A stretch of 21,508 nt of DNA from Collinsella sp. (GCA_019414325.1 DXMG01000007.1:35500-57007), one strand, 5' to 3'. Positions 1-8,368 are shown, counted from the stretch's first letter. The notes: generated by a model from the sequence alone, not told the origin. Program-made: numbers and translations.

Positions 1-1155
1 CCCCCCCGCCGAAAGCTCGCGCGAGCGACGGCAGCGCGAAAGCAGCACGCGCCCGCCGCCGATGAGCATGACCGGCGAATAGGACAGCACCACGGCATGG
101 TCGCCGGCACGCAGCGGCAGCGGTTCCTCCAAGCGCACCTGCACGGTACGGGTCTCGCCCACCGCCATGGGGGCCTCGCCCTCCATGAACATGATGCGGC
201 CGACGACCTCGGCCGTACCGGCCATCACGTGCACGCGCGCACCCGACTCGAGCACACGCGGCTTGGCTCCCTCGCGACCCAAAAACGTAAACGCCATCAT
301 AAAGCGCAGCGTCTGGCCAAAGTGACCCTCCACGCCGAGCATCTCACCGCGATCGAGCGCAGCGACGCCATCGCCCACCAGGTTGAGCGCCACGCGCTGA
401 CCGGGCAGCGCCCGCTGCGTGTCGCCATGCACTTGGATCCCGCGTACGCGGCAGGCCGTGCGCGACGGCAGCGCGACGAGCTCATCGCCCACCGCAACCG
501 GCGCATCGTGCAGCGTTCCCGTCACGACGGTGCCGGCGCCCTTGATCGTAAAGCAGCGGTCAATCGGCAAGCGCGGCGCGGCATCGGTGCGCTCGGCACG
601 GTCGCGGCAGGTATCCCAGCAGGCATCCACGCACTCATCGAGCGCTGCCAGCAGCGCATCAATCCCCTCGCCCGTCTTAGACGACACAGGCACGATCGGC
701 GCGCCCGCAAACACGGTACCCGACAAAAAGTCGTCGACATCGAGCTCGGCAAGCTCGGTCATCTCGGCATCAGCCAAATCGCACATCGTCAGCGCGACCA
801 CCATATGCGTAACGCCCAGCAGTTCCAGCACATGCACGTGCTCGCGGGTCTGCGGCATCACGCCCTCGACGGCAGAGACCACCAACACGGCAACATCAAT
901 GCCCGTGGCACCCTGCACCATGGCGCGCAGGTAATGGGCATGCCCGGGCACGTCGACCAGGCCAACGATCTTGCCGCTCGGCAGCGCCAGCTCGCCAAAG
1001 CCCAGCTCCACGGTCATACCGCGACGGCGCTCAACCTCCAGACGGTCGGGATTCTTGCCGGTCAGCGCCTCGATCAGTGCGGACTTACCGTGGTCGACGT
1101 GGCCCGCCGTGCCAACGATAACGGGACACTCCACCAACGCCTGAACCTCACTCAT
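1..1155 (-). CDS. selB: Selenocysteine-specific elongation factor SelB (3' end outside window)
   Basis: SelB is the EF-Tu-like GTPase that brings Sec-tRNA(Sec) to the ribosome at UGA codons marked by a SECIS hairpin. I translated this open-ended frame by hand: 385 codons are in the window. The N-terminus has the P-loop GTAGHVDHGKSALI (about residues 16-29), then ERRRGMTVELGF (switch region) and DVPGHAHY (G3). The usual NKxD/TKxD motif reads TMCD, which is odd. Domain-II features such as IDRCFTIKGAGTVVTGTL follow. The C-terminal winged-helix SECIS-binding domain lies beyond the left edge. The ATG at 1155-1153 overlaps the selA stop by four bases (ATGA), so the two are translationally coupled. 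A substrate for it, the fdhF UGA, lies in the same window. Confidence 0.95.
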   Translation of the reverse strand, partial: MSEVQALVECPVIVGTAGHVDHGKSALIEALTGKNPDRLEVERRRGMTVELGFGELALPSGKIVGLVDVPGHAHYLRAMVQGATGIDVAVLVVSAVEGVMPQTREHVHVLELLGVTHMVVALTMCDLADAEMTELAELDVDDFLSGTVFAGAPIVPVSSKTGEGIDALLAALDECVDACWDTCRDRAERTDAAPRLPIDRCFTIKGAGTVVTGTLHDAPVAVGDELVALPSRTACRVRGIQVHGDTQRALPGQRVALNLVGDGVAALDRGEMLGVEGHFGQTLRFMMAFTFLGREGAKPRVLESGARVHVMAGTAEVVGRIMFMEGEAPMAVGETRTVQVRLEEPLPLRAGDHAVVLSYSPVMLIGGGRVLLSRCRRSRELSAGG

Positions 1156-2609
1156 CGAGCAATCGCCTTCTTAACGCACGCGACGAGCGTCGTTGCCGCC
1201 GTCTCGATATCGCGGTCACCCACGAGCGTGCGCACGTCAAACAAAATGCGATCGTGCGAGGTTCGTGTGACGACCGGCGTGTCGAAGTCCTGGACAAGCG
1301 AGCGCTTAAGCGCGTCGACCGTCAGGCGCTCGTCAACAAGGCGCACGGCAACGCACATCGTGGGTAGCTCCATGGTAGGCAGCGAACCGCCACCGGGTGT
1401 CGAGGACTCCTCGACAATCTCCAACTCAACGGCGCACGGGCAACCGGCCTTATCGAGCCCGGCGACCATACAATCGCGCAGCTTACGGGCACGACGCTCC
1501 AGATGAGCCTGCGGAAGCGTGAGCATGCTGAGCACCGGCACCTCGCGATGGGCAACATCGGCACCGTCCATGTAGATGCGAAGCGTGGCCTCAAGCGCCG
1601 TGAGCGCCAACTTGCCCGGACGCAGAGCACGCATAAGCGGATGCGACCCGCAGGCCTGGACCAGATCGCGACGACCCATGATAATGCCCGCCTGTGCGGC
1701 ACCGAGCAGCTTATCGCCCGAACACGACACGATATCAAGCCCCGCCGCGACCGAGGTCGGCGTGGTCTCCTCGCCGCCGCGAACCAGGATATCGTCGGGC
1801 AGCAGCGCGCCAGACCCCTGGTCCTCGTAGAACAGCAGACCATGCTTGTGGGCCAGGGCGGCAAGCTCCCGAGAGCTCACTTCCTCGTGAAAACCCTCGA
1901 TGCGATAGTTGGAAGGATGGACCTTGAGGATCATGGCCGTTTCGGGCGTGATGGCGCGCTCGTAGTCGCTCAAATGCGTGCGGTTGGTGGCCCCGACCTC
2001 AACGAGCTTGGCACCCGAGGCCTCCATAACATCGGGGATACGGAAGCTGCCGCCGATCTCGACAAGCTCGCCGCGGCTGACGATAACCTCCTTGCCCGCA
2101 GCGTGAGTCGCCAGTACCAGCAGCACCGCGGCGGCATTGTTGTTGACCACGAGCGCGTCCTCGGCACCGGTGAGAGAGCGAATCAGCTGGGCAGCGTGCT
2201 CCTTGCGCGACCCACGCGAGCAGGTGTCCACGCTGTACTCGAGCGTGCTGTACCCGCGCGCGACCTCGGCCACGGCCTTGGCGGCCGACTCCGCGAGCGG
2301 GGCGCGACCCAAGTTGGTATGGATGACCACGCCCGTAGCGTTGACGGCGGGACGCAGGCTCGGCAGCGCGGAGCGGTGAGCACGCCACTCGATGGCCGAA
2401 GCCAGGTCGCGCTTAGAGCGCGGGGCGGCACCGGCGCGAATGGCGGCGCGCTCCTCGTCGAGCTCGGCCGTGACGGCGGCATGCACCACCGCGTCGCAGG
2501 TCTCCCCCGCCGCCTTCACCACCGGCCACTCGGCAAGCAGCTCGTTGACGGAAGGAATAGCGCGCAGGCGGGCGCGTACCTCATCGGACATGTTCTGGCT
2601 ATCGCTCAT
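1152..2609 (-). CDS. selA: L-seryl-tRNA(Sec) selenium transferase SelA
   Basis: SelA is a PLP enzyme that converts seryl-tRNA(Sec) to selenocysteyl-tRNA(Sec) using selenophosphate. The 485-residue length fits the bacterial family. Signatures seen: an N-terminal helical domain with IPSVNELL (about 19-26); NATGVVIHTNLGRAPL (90-105); EYSVDTCSRGSR (124-135); the NNNAAAVLL segment (156-164); and SCSGDKLLGAAQAGII, whose Lys300 is the expected PLP lysine. The start at 2609 has a GAAAGG ribosome site six bases upstream; Met7 is a weaker alternative. It follows the molybdoenzyme gene by 52 bases with no terminator, and its stop overlaps the selB start. The three genes therefore probably form one operon. 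Confidence 0.97.
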   Translation of the reverse strand: MSDSQNMSDEVRARLRAIPSVNELLAEWPVVKAAGETCDAVVHAAVTAELDEERAAIRAGAAPRSKRDLASAIEWRAHRSALPSLRPAVNATGVVIHTNLGRAPLAESAAKAVAEVARGYSTLEYSVDTCSRGSRKEHAAQLIRSLTGAEDALVVNNNAAAVLLVLATHAAGKEVIVSRGELVEIGGSFRIPDVMEASGAKLVEVGATNRTHLSDYERAITPETAMILKVHPSNYRIEGFHEEVSSRELAALAHKHGLLFYEDQGSGALLPDDILVRGGEETTPTSVAAGLDIVSCSGDKLLGAAQAGIIMGRRDLVQACGSHPLMRALRPGKLALTALEATLRIYMDGADVAHREVPVLSMLTLPQAHLERRARKLRDCMVAGLDKAGCPCAVELEIVEESSTPGGGSLPTMELPTMCVAVRLVDERLTVDALKRSLVQDFDTPVVTRTSHDRILFDVRTLVGDRDIETAATTLVACVKKAIAR

Positions 2610-2661
2610 GTGCAGCCTTTCAAAAGAAACGTGGATCAGTCGAATACATCAGCTGAGTCAA

Positions 2662-4779
2662 TTACTCGTCATTATCCTCGCGCGCGACAATCTTTTCCAC
2701 GCGAACGGCGTTTTCCTGGGTGAGCGCGGCGCCCGTCAACGGGTCCCAGCGCAGCGGCGTGTGGTCGAGCGGGCCAACGCCCAAGGCCTGCCGGCCACCA
2801 ACCTCAGCACCGAATGCGCGTCCGCCGGGAGCGGCCGAGGTGAAGATGCACGCCGGATGCAGATAGGGCGTCGTCTCCACGCGCACGCGGTCGCGGCCCA
2901 TGTCGCTCACAAGCTCGACGATCTCCCCGTCGGCGATGCCCATGCGCGCAGCAGCATCGGCATTCATCTGCACGGCATCCAGGTCCGATCCAGCCTCGGC
3001 GGCACCCTGGGCCGCAAGCCTGCGCGAGGTGTGCGACTCAAAGGGACGGTTACCGCTAATGAGGCGAAACATCCCCGGGCCAGGCTCCACCATGGGAGCG
3101 ATCCAGTTGGGTACACGACCCATGCCGGCTCGTTCCCATACGTCGCTTGCCAGCGCAATCTTGCCGCCGGCAAGCGGAATCACCGGCTCACCCGTGCGCG
3201 TCGGCAGCGTTATGCCCGTATCGGCCCAGCCGCACTCCATGAGCTCGTCCAGATTGATCCCAAAAGGCGCCACCTGGGCAGCCGCCAGATCGTCAGACGT
3301 AAACTGGAAGTACTCGCCCACGCCACACGCCTGCGCCAGACCGGCAAAAATCTCCCGACCGGGACGTGTGTCGTCATGCTGCACAGGCAGCACGGCGTTG
3401 CGGTAGAACACGCGCGAATCGTTGGCGCCCACGACCGTCCCCACGCCGCGGTCGGCCTCCAGATACGTCACGTCGGGCAGCACGAAGTCGGAAGCGCGCG
3501 CCGTCTCGGACCAGCGAATATCAATCGTCACGAGCAAGTCGAGCTGCTGCAAGATGCCCAACCAAGCCTGCGCATTGCCATAGCCCGCACCGGGGTTACT
3601 GGCATAGACGATGAGCCCACGCAAATCGCCGGCAAGAATCGACTGGCCGATGGTCGTGCACAGACCGCGCTCGGGGTCGACGAGCGGATAGCGTTCGGAC
3701 CCCAACTTGGGCTCACGTGGCATCGACGGCGTCGCGAAACGCGCAGGGTCCAAATCGCCCAACGCAAGCGGTGTGGGCGGGTTGAGGGCACCGCCCGCAT
3801 GTCCGATGCAGCCCAGCAGCACATCGACCAAACAGATAGCGCGCGCGGTCTGGGTGCTATTGGCATACGCGATGCCGATGCCACCATGAAAGCCTGCATC
3901 CACCACAGCGGCAGGCGCGGCGGCAGCTAGCTCGCGCGCCGTGGCGACAATCTCTGCGGCCGGCACGTCGCACATCGACTCGGCCCACTCGGGCGTCCAA
4001 GCACTGGCCGCCTGCGCCAGCTCGTCAAAGCCTGTGGCGTAGCGGTCCACGAACTCGTGATCGTACAGGTCCTCGGCTACCAGCACATGTGCGATACCCA
4101 GCAGCAACGCCAGATCGCATCCAGGACGTACGCGCAGCCAGCGGTCGGCAAGCGCGGCCGAGCCGCTGCGCCGGGGATCAACCACGACGATCTTCGCCCC
4201 GCGCCGGCGCGCATCGTTGAGCGCGTCAACGGCCCCCATCGTCGACGAATCGACAATGGAACGCCCCAGGTACATGATGCAGTCGGTATGCGCAAGGTCG
4301 GAGGCGGGGCTATAGCCCAGGCTGTGCTCCCAACCGGTAAGTCGGCTTACCTCGCAGGCACCGTCGGCACCGTATACGTTGGGCGAACCCAGCGCATGCA
4401 TAAAACGATAGGCCCAGTAGCGGTCGAACGAGGGAACGCCGAGCGTCATACCCAGTGCACGAGGCCCGCACTCGTCAACAATCCCCAAAAGACGCTCGGC
4501 AATCTGAGCAAACACCTCGTCCCAGGTAATCGCATCAAACCCCGAGCCATCCCGGCGGCGTCGCATGGGGTGCACAATGCGGTCGCGCTCGTCAAACGGC
4601 ATTGCCAGGCGATGCCGTCCGCGGGCGCACAGGGCACGCGCCGCGCACGGATGCCCCGGCACCGGCAACTCGGCCACCACGCGACCGTCCTCAACGCGTG
4701 CCGCAAAGGCGCAATCGGCATAGCATCCCCCGCATGTGGTCACCACGGTGCGACCGTCACGCTTCACAGCAGATGCCAT
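2662..4779 (-). CDS. Orphan molybdopterin oxidoreductase (DMSO reductase superfamily, Cys-ligated), substrate unknown
   Basis: A 705-residue catalytic subunit of the DMSO-reductase superfamily. It has an N-terminal [4Fe-4S] site (C16-x2-C19-x3-C23 and C51 in ALCARG), then the Mo-domain segment with DGACEVSR, where C142 is the likely Mo ligand instead of Sec. VVVDPRRSGSAALADRWL marks the MGD-binding region and IRWSETARASDFVLPDVTYL is also typical. A C-terminal molydop-binding domain starts near LISGNRPFESHTSRRLA. No Tat or Sec signal is visible, so it should be cytoplasmic. The ATG at 4779 has AAAGGGG eight bases upstream; the longer frame from 4818 has no such support. No electron-transfer or membrane-anchor gene adjoins it. 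By overall look it is nearest to polysulfide/thiosulfate reductase-like or formate dehydrogenase-like subunits, but the substrate cannot be told. It sits directly upstream of selA. Confidence 0.85.
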   Translation of the reverse strand: MASAVKRDGRTVVTTCGGCYADCAFAARVEDGRVVAELPVPGHPCAARALCARGRHRLAMPFDERDRIVHPMRRRRDGSGFDAITWDEVFAQIAERLLGIVDECGPRALGMTLGVPSFDRYWAYRFMHALGSPNVYGADGACEVSRLTGWEHSLGYSPASDLAHTDCIMYLGRSIVDSSTMGAVDALNDARRRGAKIVVVDPRRSGSAALADRWLRVRPGCDLALLLGIAHVLVAEDLYDHEFVDRYATGFDELAQAASAWTPEWAESMCDVPAAEIVATARELAAAAPAAVVDAGFHGGIGIAYANSTQTARAICLVDVLLGCIGHAGGALNPPTPLALGDLDPARFATPSMPREPKLGSERYPLVDPERGLCTTIGQSILAGDLRGLIVYASNPGAGYGNAQAWLGILQQLDLLVTIDIRWSETARASDFVLPDVTYLEADRGVGTVVGANDSRVFYRNAVLPVQHDDTRPGREIFAGLAQACGVGEYFQFTSDDLAAAQVAPFGINLDELMECGWADTGITLPTRTGEPVIPLAGGKIALASDVWERAGMGRVPNWIAPMVEPGPGMFRLISGNRPFESHTSRRLAAQGAAEAGSDLDAVQMNADAAARMGIADGEIVELVSDMGRDRVRVETTPYLHPACIFTSAAPGGRAFGAEVGGRQALGVGPLDHTPLRWDPLTGAALTQENAVRVEKIVAREDNDE

Positions 4780-4842
4780 CTCGATTACCCCTTTCACAAG
4801 CCAAACACAGCAGGCCAAAAGCCCGGCAACGAGCCCCAGGCC

Positions 4843-4879
4843 AAAAAAGCCTCCCGCACGGCAACGCCCCGCGGGAGGC
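4843..4879 (-). terminator. Rho-independent terminator after the formate-channel gene
   Basis: Perfect 9-bp inverted repeat GCCTCCCGC (4849-4857) / GCGGGAGGC (4871-4879) with a 13-base loop. Read on the minus strand it is followed at once by six Ts (4848-4843). It lies 22 bases past the stop of the focA-like gene and separates the hydrogenase operon from the molybdoenzyme-selA-selB group. Confidence 0.88.
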
Positions 4880-4901
4880 CCAACGTCAAACAGGCGGTAC
4901 C

Positions 4902-5741
4902 TTACGCCTCGGACTTCCTGGCGTAGATAAACCAGTAGCCGAGCGCGACCAGAACCGCGCCGCCCACGATGTTGCCCAGCGTGGCGGCGGACAGGTTAAA
5001 CGCAATGCCCGCGGCGTTGAGTGCATCGGCGCCGGCGACGTCGGCACCGTAGCCGCACGCATGCATCACGGCGCCCATGGGCAAAAAGTACATGTTGGCG
5101 ACGCAGTGCTCAAAACCGCAGGCCACAAAGGCGGCGATGGGCAGCAGAATGCCCATAACCTTATCGACTACGGTCTTGCCCGCAGTGCCAATCCACACGG
5201 CCAGGCACACAAAGATGTTGCACAGGATACCGCGGAAGAAGATCGTCACCCAGTCGACCGTCACCTTGCCGGCGGCGACGCTCACCATGGAGTTGGCGAC
5301 CGCCTCGCCGTTGAGCTTATAGATGCCGGCCATGTACACCAAAAAGACGATGAACAGAGCACCGACAAAATTGCCGACCCACACAACGACCCAGGCCTTA
5401 AGCATCTGAACCAGCGTGATCTTTTTGCTCTTGAGCGCGCAGACCATAAGCGAATTGCCGGTAAACAGCTCGGCGCCGCACACCAGCACCAGCACCAGGC
5501 CCAGGCAAAAGCACAGGCCGCCCACGACGCGCTGGGCACCCCAGCCCAGCGTGCTGTCGCTCAAAAACACCGTAAAGAACAGGCCGCCGAAGGCGATAAA
5601 CGCGCCGGCGAACATTGCCAACAGAAAGGCCTTAGCGACCGGCAGGTTAGCCTTGGTCACGCCGGCGGTCTCGGTCTTGGCCTCGATCGCGGCGGGCGCC
5701 AGGCAATCGGGAGCGGGATACTCCACCTTGGAATCTGCCAT
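4902..5741 (-). CDS. focA: Formate/nitrite transporter family channel (FocA/FocB-like)
   Basis: An integral membrane protein of the FNT family that moves formate across the cytoplasmic membrane. Its 279 residues fit the family, with about six hydrophobic segments. The family loop GAELFTGNSLM contains Thr94, and GFEHCVANMYFLPMG contains His212; these match the gating threonine and central histidine of FocA. The ATG at 5741 is preferred over 5774: it is preceded by an AGGAAAG-type site and matches the expected cytoplasmic N-terminus. It is the last gene of the hydrogenase series, 39 bases after hycI, as focB follows the hyf genes in E. coli, and it is closed by a strong terminator. It probably supplies formate to, or exports it from, the FdhF/Hyf complex. 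Nitrite or another monovalent anion is possible, but context favours formate. Confidence 0.93.
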   Translation of the reverse strand: MADSKVEYPAPDCLAPAAIEAKTETAGVTKANLPVAKAFLLAMFAGAFIAFGGLFFTVFLSDSTLGWGAQRVVGGLCFCLGLVLVLVCGAELFTGNSLMVCALKSKKITLVQMLKAWVVVWVGNFVGALFIVFLVYMAGIYKLNGEAVANSMVSVAAGKVTVDWVTIFFRGILCNIFVCLAVWIGTAGKTVVDKVMGILLPIAAFVACGFEHCVANMYFLPMGAVMHACGYGADVAGADALNAAGIAFNLSAATLGNIVGGAVLVALGYWFIYARKSEA

Positions 5742-5780
5742 GTCAATCACTTCTTTCCTATTCAGCAGAGACAAGCGCTG

Positions 5781-6284
5781 CTATTGCTCCTGTCCCAAGC
5801 GGACAAAGTGGGAAAAGTCGTTGGCAGCCACGGCGTCGTACACGGCGTCGACGGCGTCAAAGACTTCCGGGGACATGGGGTTGTAGAACTCCGTGTCGCC
5901 CGGCTGAATCCCAACGAAGACGATATCATCACACGATTGTTCGATTTCCTCGATCAGAATCGACAAAGGAAGCGAATGCGTGGTGAACATCGACTTGCGG
6001 GCCACATCGCGCTTGTCGAGCAAGCGGATGGACCCGACGGGCAGCGCCATGTCGGCGGCATCGACCAAAACCAAACGCGGCGGACGCTCGCGCTTGACCT
6101 CGATAATGTCGTCCTCGGGCGTTTGGCCGCCGTCGATGGTGTACCAACCGGCGATGGGTGCGTCCTCCATCTTTTTGGAGAGCACGGGGCCGGCGGCATC
6201 GTCGGCACGCAGCACGCTTCCCGCCGTGAGCACGATACCCGCAAACGGGGCGCCGTTCACACGACCATCCACAACGCGACCCAT
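5781..6284 (-). CDS. hycI: Hydrogenase maturation endopeptidase HycI-type
   Basis: Nickel-dependent protease that removes the C-terminal tail of the [NiFe] large subunit after Ni insertion; here the target should be HyfG. The 167 residues align by eye with E. coli HycI: GWYTIDGGQTPEDDI (47-60), RPPRLVLVDAADMALPVGSI, FTTHSLPLSIL and VFVGIQPGDTEFYNPM. Asp29, Asp75 or Asp78, and His103 are the likely Ni ligands. Two oddities: the protein has about 13 extra N-terminal residues, and the usual GN...GDDGxGP motif reads AGSVLRADDAAGP, with Asn to Ser and two Gly to Ala changes. The start overlaps the hycH stop by one base (TAATG), which implies coupled translation. The stop is TAG. Confidence 0.93.
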   Translation of the reverse strand: MGRVVDGRVNGAPFAGIVLTAGSVLRADDAAGPVLSKKMEDAPIAGWYTIDGGQTPEDDIIEVKRERPPRLVLVDAADMALPVGSIRLLDKRDVARKSMFTTHSLPLSILIEEIEQSCDDIVFVGIQPGDTEFYNPMSPEVFDAVDAVYDAVAANDFSHFVRLGQEQ

Positions 6285-6865
6285 TATTGCAACCTTCCCG
6301 TCAGATACACGCCCGACACATCGCGCACGCGCTCAACCAGATCGCGAAACTTCATTAAGAACGCGACCTGCTGGGCATGCAGGCCAAAGTCGTCATCGAA
6401 CACCGAGATTCCGGCCTTGGCCGACCCGCGAAAACCGCGCTCGTCGAGCAGCGTGTCGCAGGCCTCGAGCAGCGACGGCACCGCCGCCTTGTCGAGCTGG
6501 CACTCGCCAAAGGAACGGATGGCCTCGAATTTGGTCTTGGCCTCCCCCTCCGGCAGCGCGTCGACGAGCGAATAGAACACATCCACCGGCACCGACAGGC
6601 GCGGCTCAAAGCAGTCGAGCACGCCGGTGTGGTGGCCCACGGCGAGCGTGTAGTACAGTACGTCGCAGGCCTCCTGGGGAACGTCTTCCTCGGTCTCCAC
6701 AAACTTACGCGTGAGCTCGTAAAAGACCACCTGGTCGGGCGCATGACCCAGGCAGGGGTCGGCGACGCCCTCGGCGGCCTCGTCGCTTGCGCGCGAGGCA
6801 TCGCCAAAGGAGCCGCCGAGCATGCCGGGACCCGCAAAGTAACCAGAGCGGTCCGTGAGCTCCAT
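6284..6865 (-). CDS. hycH: Formate hydrogenlyase maturation protein HycH/HyfJ
   Basis: A soluble accessory factor needed to assemble hydrogenase-3/4 type complexes. Its biochemical role in the family is not well defined. Residues 46 onward match E. coli HycH closely: VVFYELTRKFVE, ACDVLYYTLAVGHHTGVLDC, and a C-terminal VSGVYLTGRLQ. Compared with the roughly 136-residue E. coli protein it has about 45 extra residues at the N-terminus, rich in Gly, Ala and Asp, plus small insertions (193 residues in all). The start at 6865 is well supported: GGAGG lies seven bases upstream and the ATG abuts the hyfI TAG stop. hycI follows with a one-base overlap. Confidence 0.9.
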   Translation of the reverse strand: MELTDRSGYFAGPGMLGGSFGDASRASDEAAEGVADPCLGHAPDQVVFYELTRKFVETEEDVPQEACDVLYYTLAVGHHTGVLDCFEPRLSVPVDVFYSLVDALPEGEAKTKFEAIRSFGECQLDKAAVPSLLEACDTLLDERGFRGSAKAGISVFDDDFGLHAQQVAFLMKFRDLVERVRDVSGVYLTGRLQ

Positions 6866-7648
6866 CTAGCGACCTCCGGCCAGCACCAGATCCTGCAGCG
6901 CCGAGTAGACCTCGACGCGGCGCGGATCGTCCTGCTTGTCGATGAGCAGCGCCATGGCACCGCGGATATCGCCCTTGGGCGCGCCCTCGAGCGTATCCAT
7001 AAACTCGTTGGCCAGGTCGCGGCCGTAACGGTAGCCGCTCATGGCGCGAGCCTCGCGCTCGATGGCAACGCGCAGCTTGTACGGCACGCCGGGGTGCAGA
7101 ATATCGGCCTGCTCGCCAGCGGCCTCCACCGTGGTCTCGGCATGGAGCTTTTGGTCCAGCAGACCGAGCGCCATGGCAAAGCCGTAGACGGTCTGCGCGG
7201 GGCTGGGCGGGCAGCCGGGAATGTAGACGTCGACCGGCAGGATCTTATCCGTGCCGCCCCAGACGCAGTAGTTGTCGTAGAAGATGCCACCGGTGCAGCC
7301 GCACGCGCCATAGGACACCACGATCTTGGGATCGGGTGCGGCCTCAAAGGCGCGCAGGGCCGGCATACGCATGGCACGCGTCACGGCGCCGGTGTACAGC
7401 AGCACATCGGCGTGACGGGGCGAAGGCACGACCTTGATGCCAAAGCGCTCGACGTCAAAGACGGGCGTGATGGAACCGAAGATCTCGATCTCGCAGCCGT
7501 TGCAGCCGCCGCAGTCAACACGGTAGACGTACACCGAGCGCTTGATCTTCTTAAGAAGGGTCGCCTTGGCCTTCTCGATGCTCTCGTCGAGCTCGATCTT
7601 GGTCGGGCGGTACTGAAGCCGCTCGGGCAAAAGCGTGGGTTCGGCCAT
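6866..7648 (-). CDS. hyfI: Group 4 [NiFe]-hydrogenase small subunit (NuoB-like), HyfI/HycG
   Basis: Small subunit carrying the proximal [4Fe-4S] cluster that feeds electrons to the NiFe site in HyfG. Visible ligands and motifs: VDCGGCNGCEIEIF (C46, C49, C52), SYGACGCTGGIF (C116, C118) and YIPGCPPSP (C146), with FGIKVVPSPRHADVLL and TGAVTRAMRMPALRAFEAAP between them. The middle part is strikingly like E. coli HycG. The 260 residues fit the family. There is no signal peptide, so the catalytic arm faces the cytoplasm. A strong AAGGAGGAG site precedes the ATG. It lies between hyfH (two-base gap) and hycH (no gap). Confidence 0.96.
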   Translation of the reverse strand: MAEPTLLPERLQYRPTKIELDESIEKAKATLLKKIKRSVYVYRVDCGGCNGCEIEIFGSITPVFDVERFGIKVVPSPRHADVLLYTGAVTRAMRMPALRAFEAAPDPKIVVSYGACGCTGGIFYDNYCVWGGTDKILPVDVYIPGCPPSPAQTVYGFAMALGLLDQKLHAETTVEAAGEQADILHPGVPYKLRVAIEREARAMSGYRYGRDLANEFMDTLEGAPKGDIRGAMALLIDKQDDPRRVEVYSALQDLVLAGGR

Positions 7649-7650
7649 GG

Positions 7651-8367
7651 TTACTCCTCCTTCATTTCATAATCCATGATGATGCCCTCGACCGGCGCCG
7701 GACCGGCGGGAATCTCGGGCGCATCGGGGTTGAGCTCGCGGTCGATATACTCCGGGTTCACGCCGTGGCCGCCCAGATACTCCATGCCGGGGCCCTGGGG
7801 CTCGCCGGACGCAAGCGTCTCGTTGGCTGCCATGCCGGCAGCGTTGCCGGTCTTTACGGCCGAGGCGGCGCGCAGGGCGTCGAGCTCGCGCTTGCACTCC
7901 TGGCACATACCGACAGTACGGGCAGCCTGGATGGCCTCCATGCCGCCGGCCTTTTGCAGCAGGCGCTTGGCGTAGTCGATCTCCTTGTGCGGGGCAAACG
8001 GCTTGCCGCAACGCGAGCAGTGCTCGAGCGTGTAGACGCTCTTGCTGGTGAGGTCGTCCTTGCTCATGACGGCCAGTTCAAACTCCTCGGTGAGCTTGAT
8101 GGCCTCCATGGGGCAGGCTTCCTCGCAACGGCCGCAAAAGATGCAGCGACCGTAGTCGATCGACCAGGTGATGGTATCGGCCGCAAGGTCGGTGTCCATG
8201 CGAATGGCATCGGCCGGGCACGCCACGCCGCAGGCTCCGCAGGCGATGCAGAGCTCGGCATTGTGCTCGGGCTTGCCGCGCATGTCCTTGTTGGTGGGAA
8301 ACGGCGCAAACGGGTACTTGACCGTCGCGTCGCCGGCCTTGGCGTTAACCTTCCAAAGCTTCAGCAT
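7651..8367 (-). CDS. hyfH: Hydrogenase 2x[4Fe-4S] subunit (NuoI-like), HyfH/HycF
   Basis: Ferredoxin-like subunit linking the electron-input proteins to the small subunit HyfI. Two [4Fe-4S] motifs are seen: CIACGACGVACP (C40, 43, 46, 50) and CIFCGRCEEACP (C75, 78, 81, 85). A second pair of CxxC motifs, CSRC (117-120) and CQEC (155-158), flanks an EIDYAKRLLQ helix; E. coli HycF has the same arrangement, so a small metal site such as zinc or rubredoxin-like iron is possible. The tail after about residue 165 (roughly 70 residues, rich in Gly, Pro, Glu) is absent from E. coli HycF. I chose MLKLWK at 8367, with GAGGAGG upstream, over the longer frame from 8490, whose extra 41 residues look like hyfG read in the wrong frame. 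Confidence 0.95.
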   Translation of the reverse strand: MLKLWKVNAKAGDATVKYPFAPFPTNKDMRGKPEHNAELCIACGACGVACPADAIRMDTDLAADTITWSIDYGRCIFCGRCEEACPMEAIKLTEEFELAVMSKDDLTSKSVYTLEHCSRCGKPFAPHKEIDYAKRLLQKAGGMEAIQAARTVGMCQECKRELDALRAASAVKTGNAAGMAANETLASGEPQGPGMEYLGGHGVNPEYIDRELNPDAPEIPAGPAPVEGIIMDYEMKEE

Positions 8368-8368
8368 A

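Noticed and set aside
4602..6575. A 657-codon plus-strand open frame
   Set aside because: Runs opposite the start of the molybdoenzyme, the focA-like gene, hycI and hycH, and across a terminator; no family resemblance.
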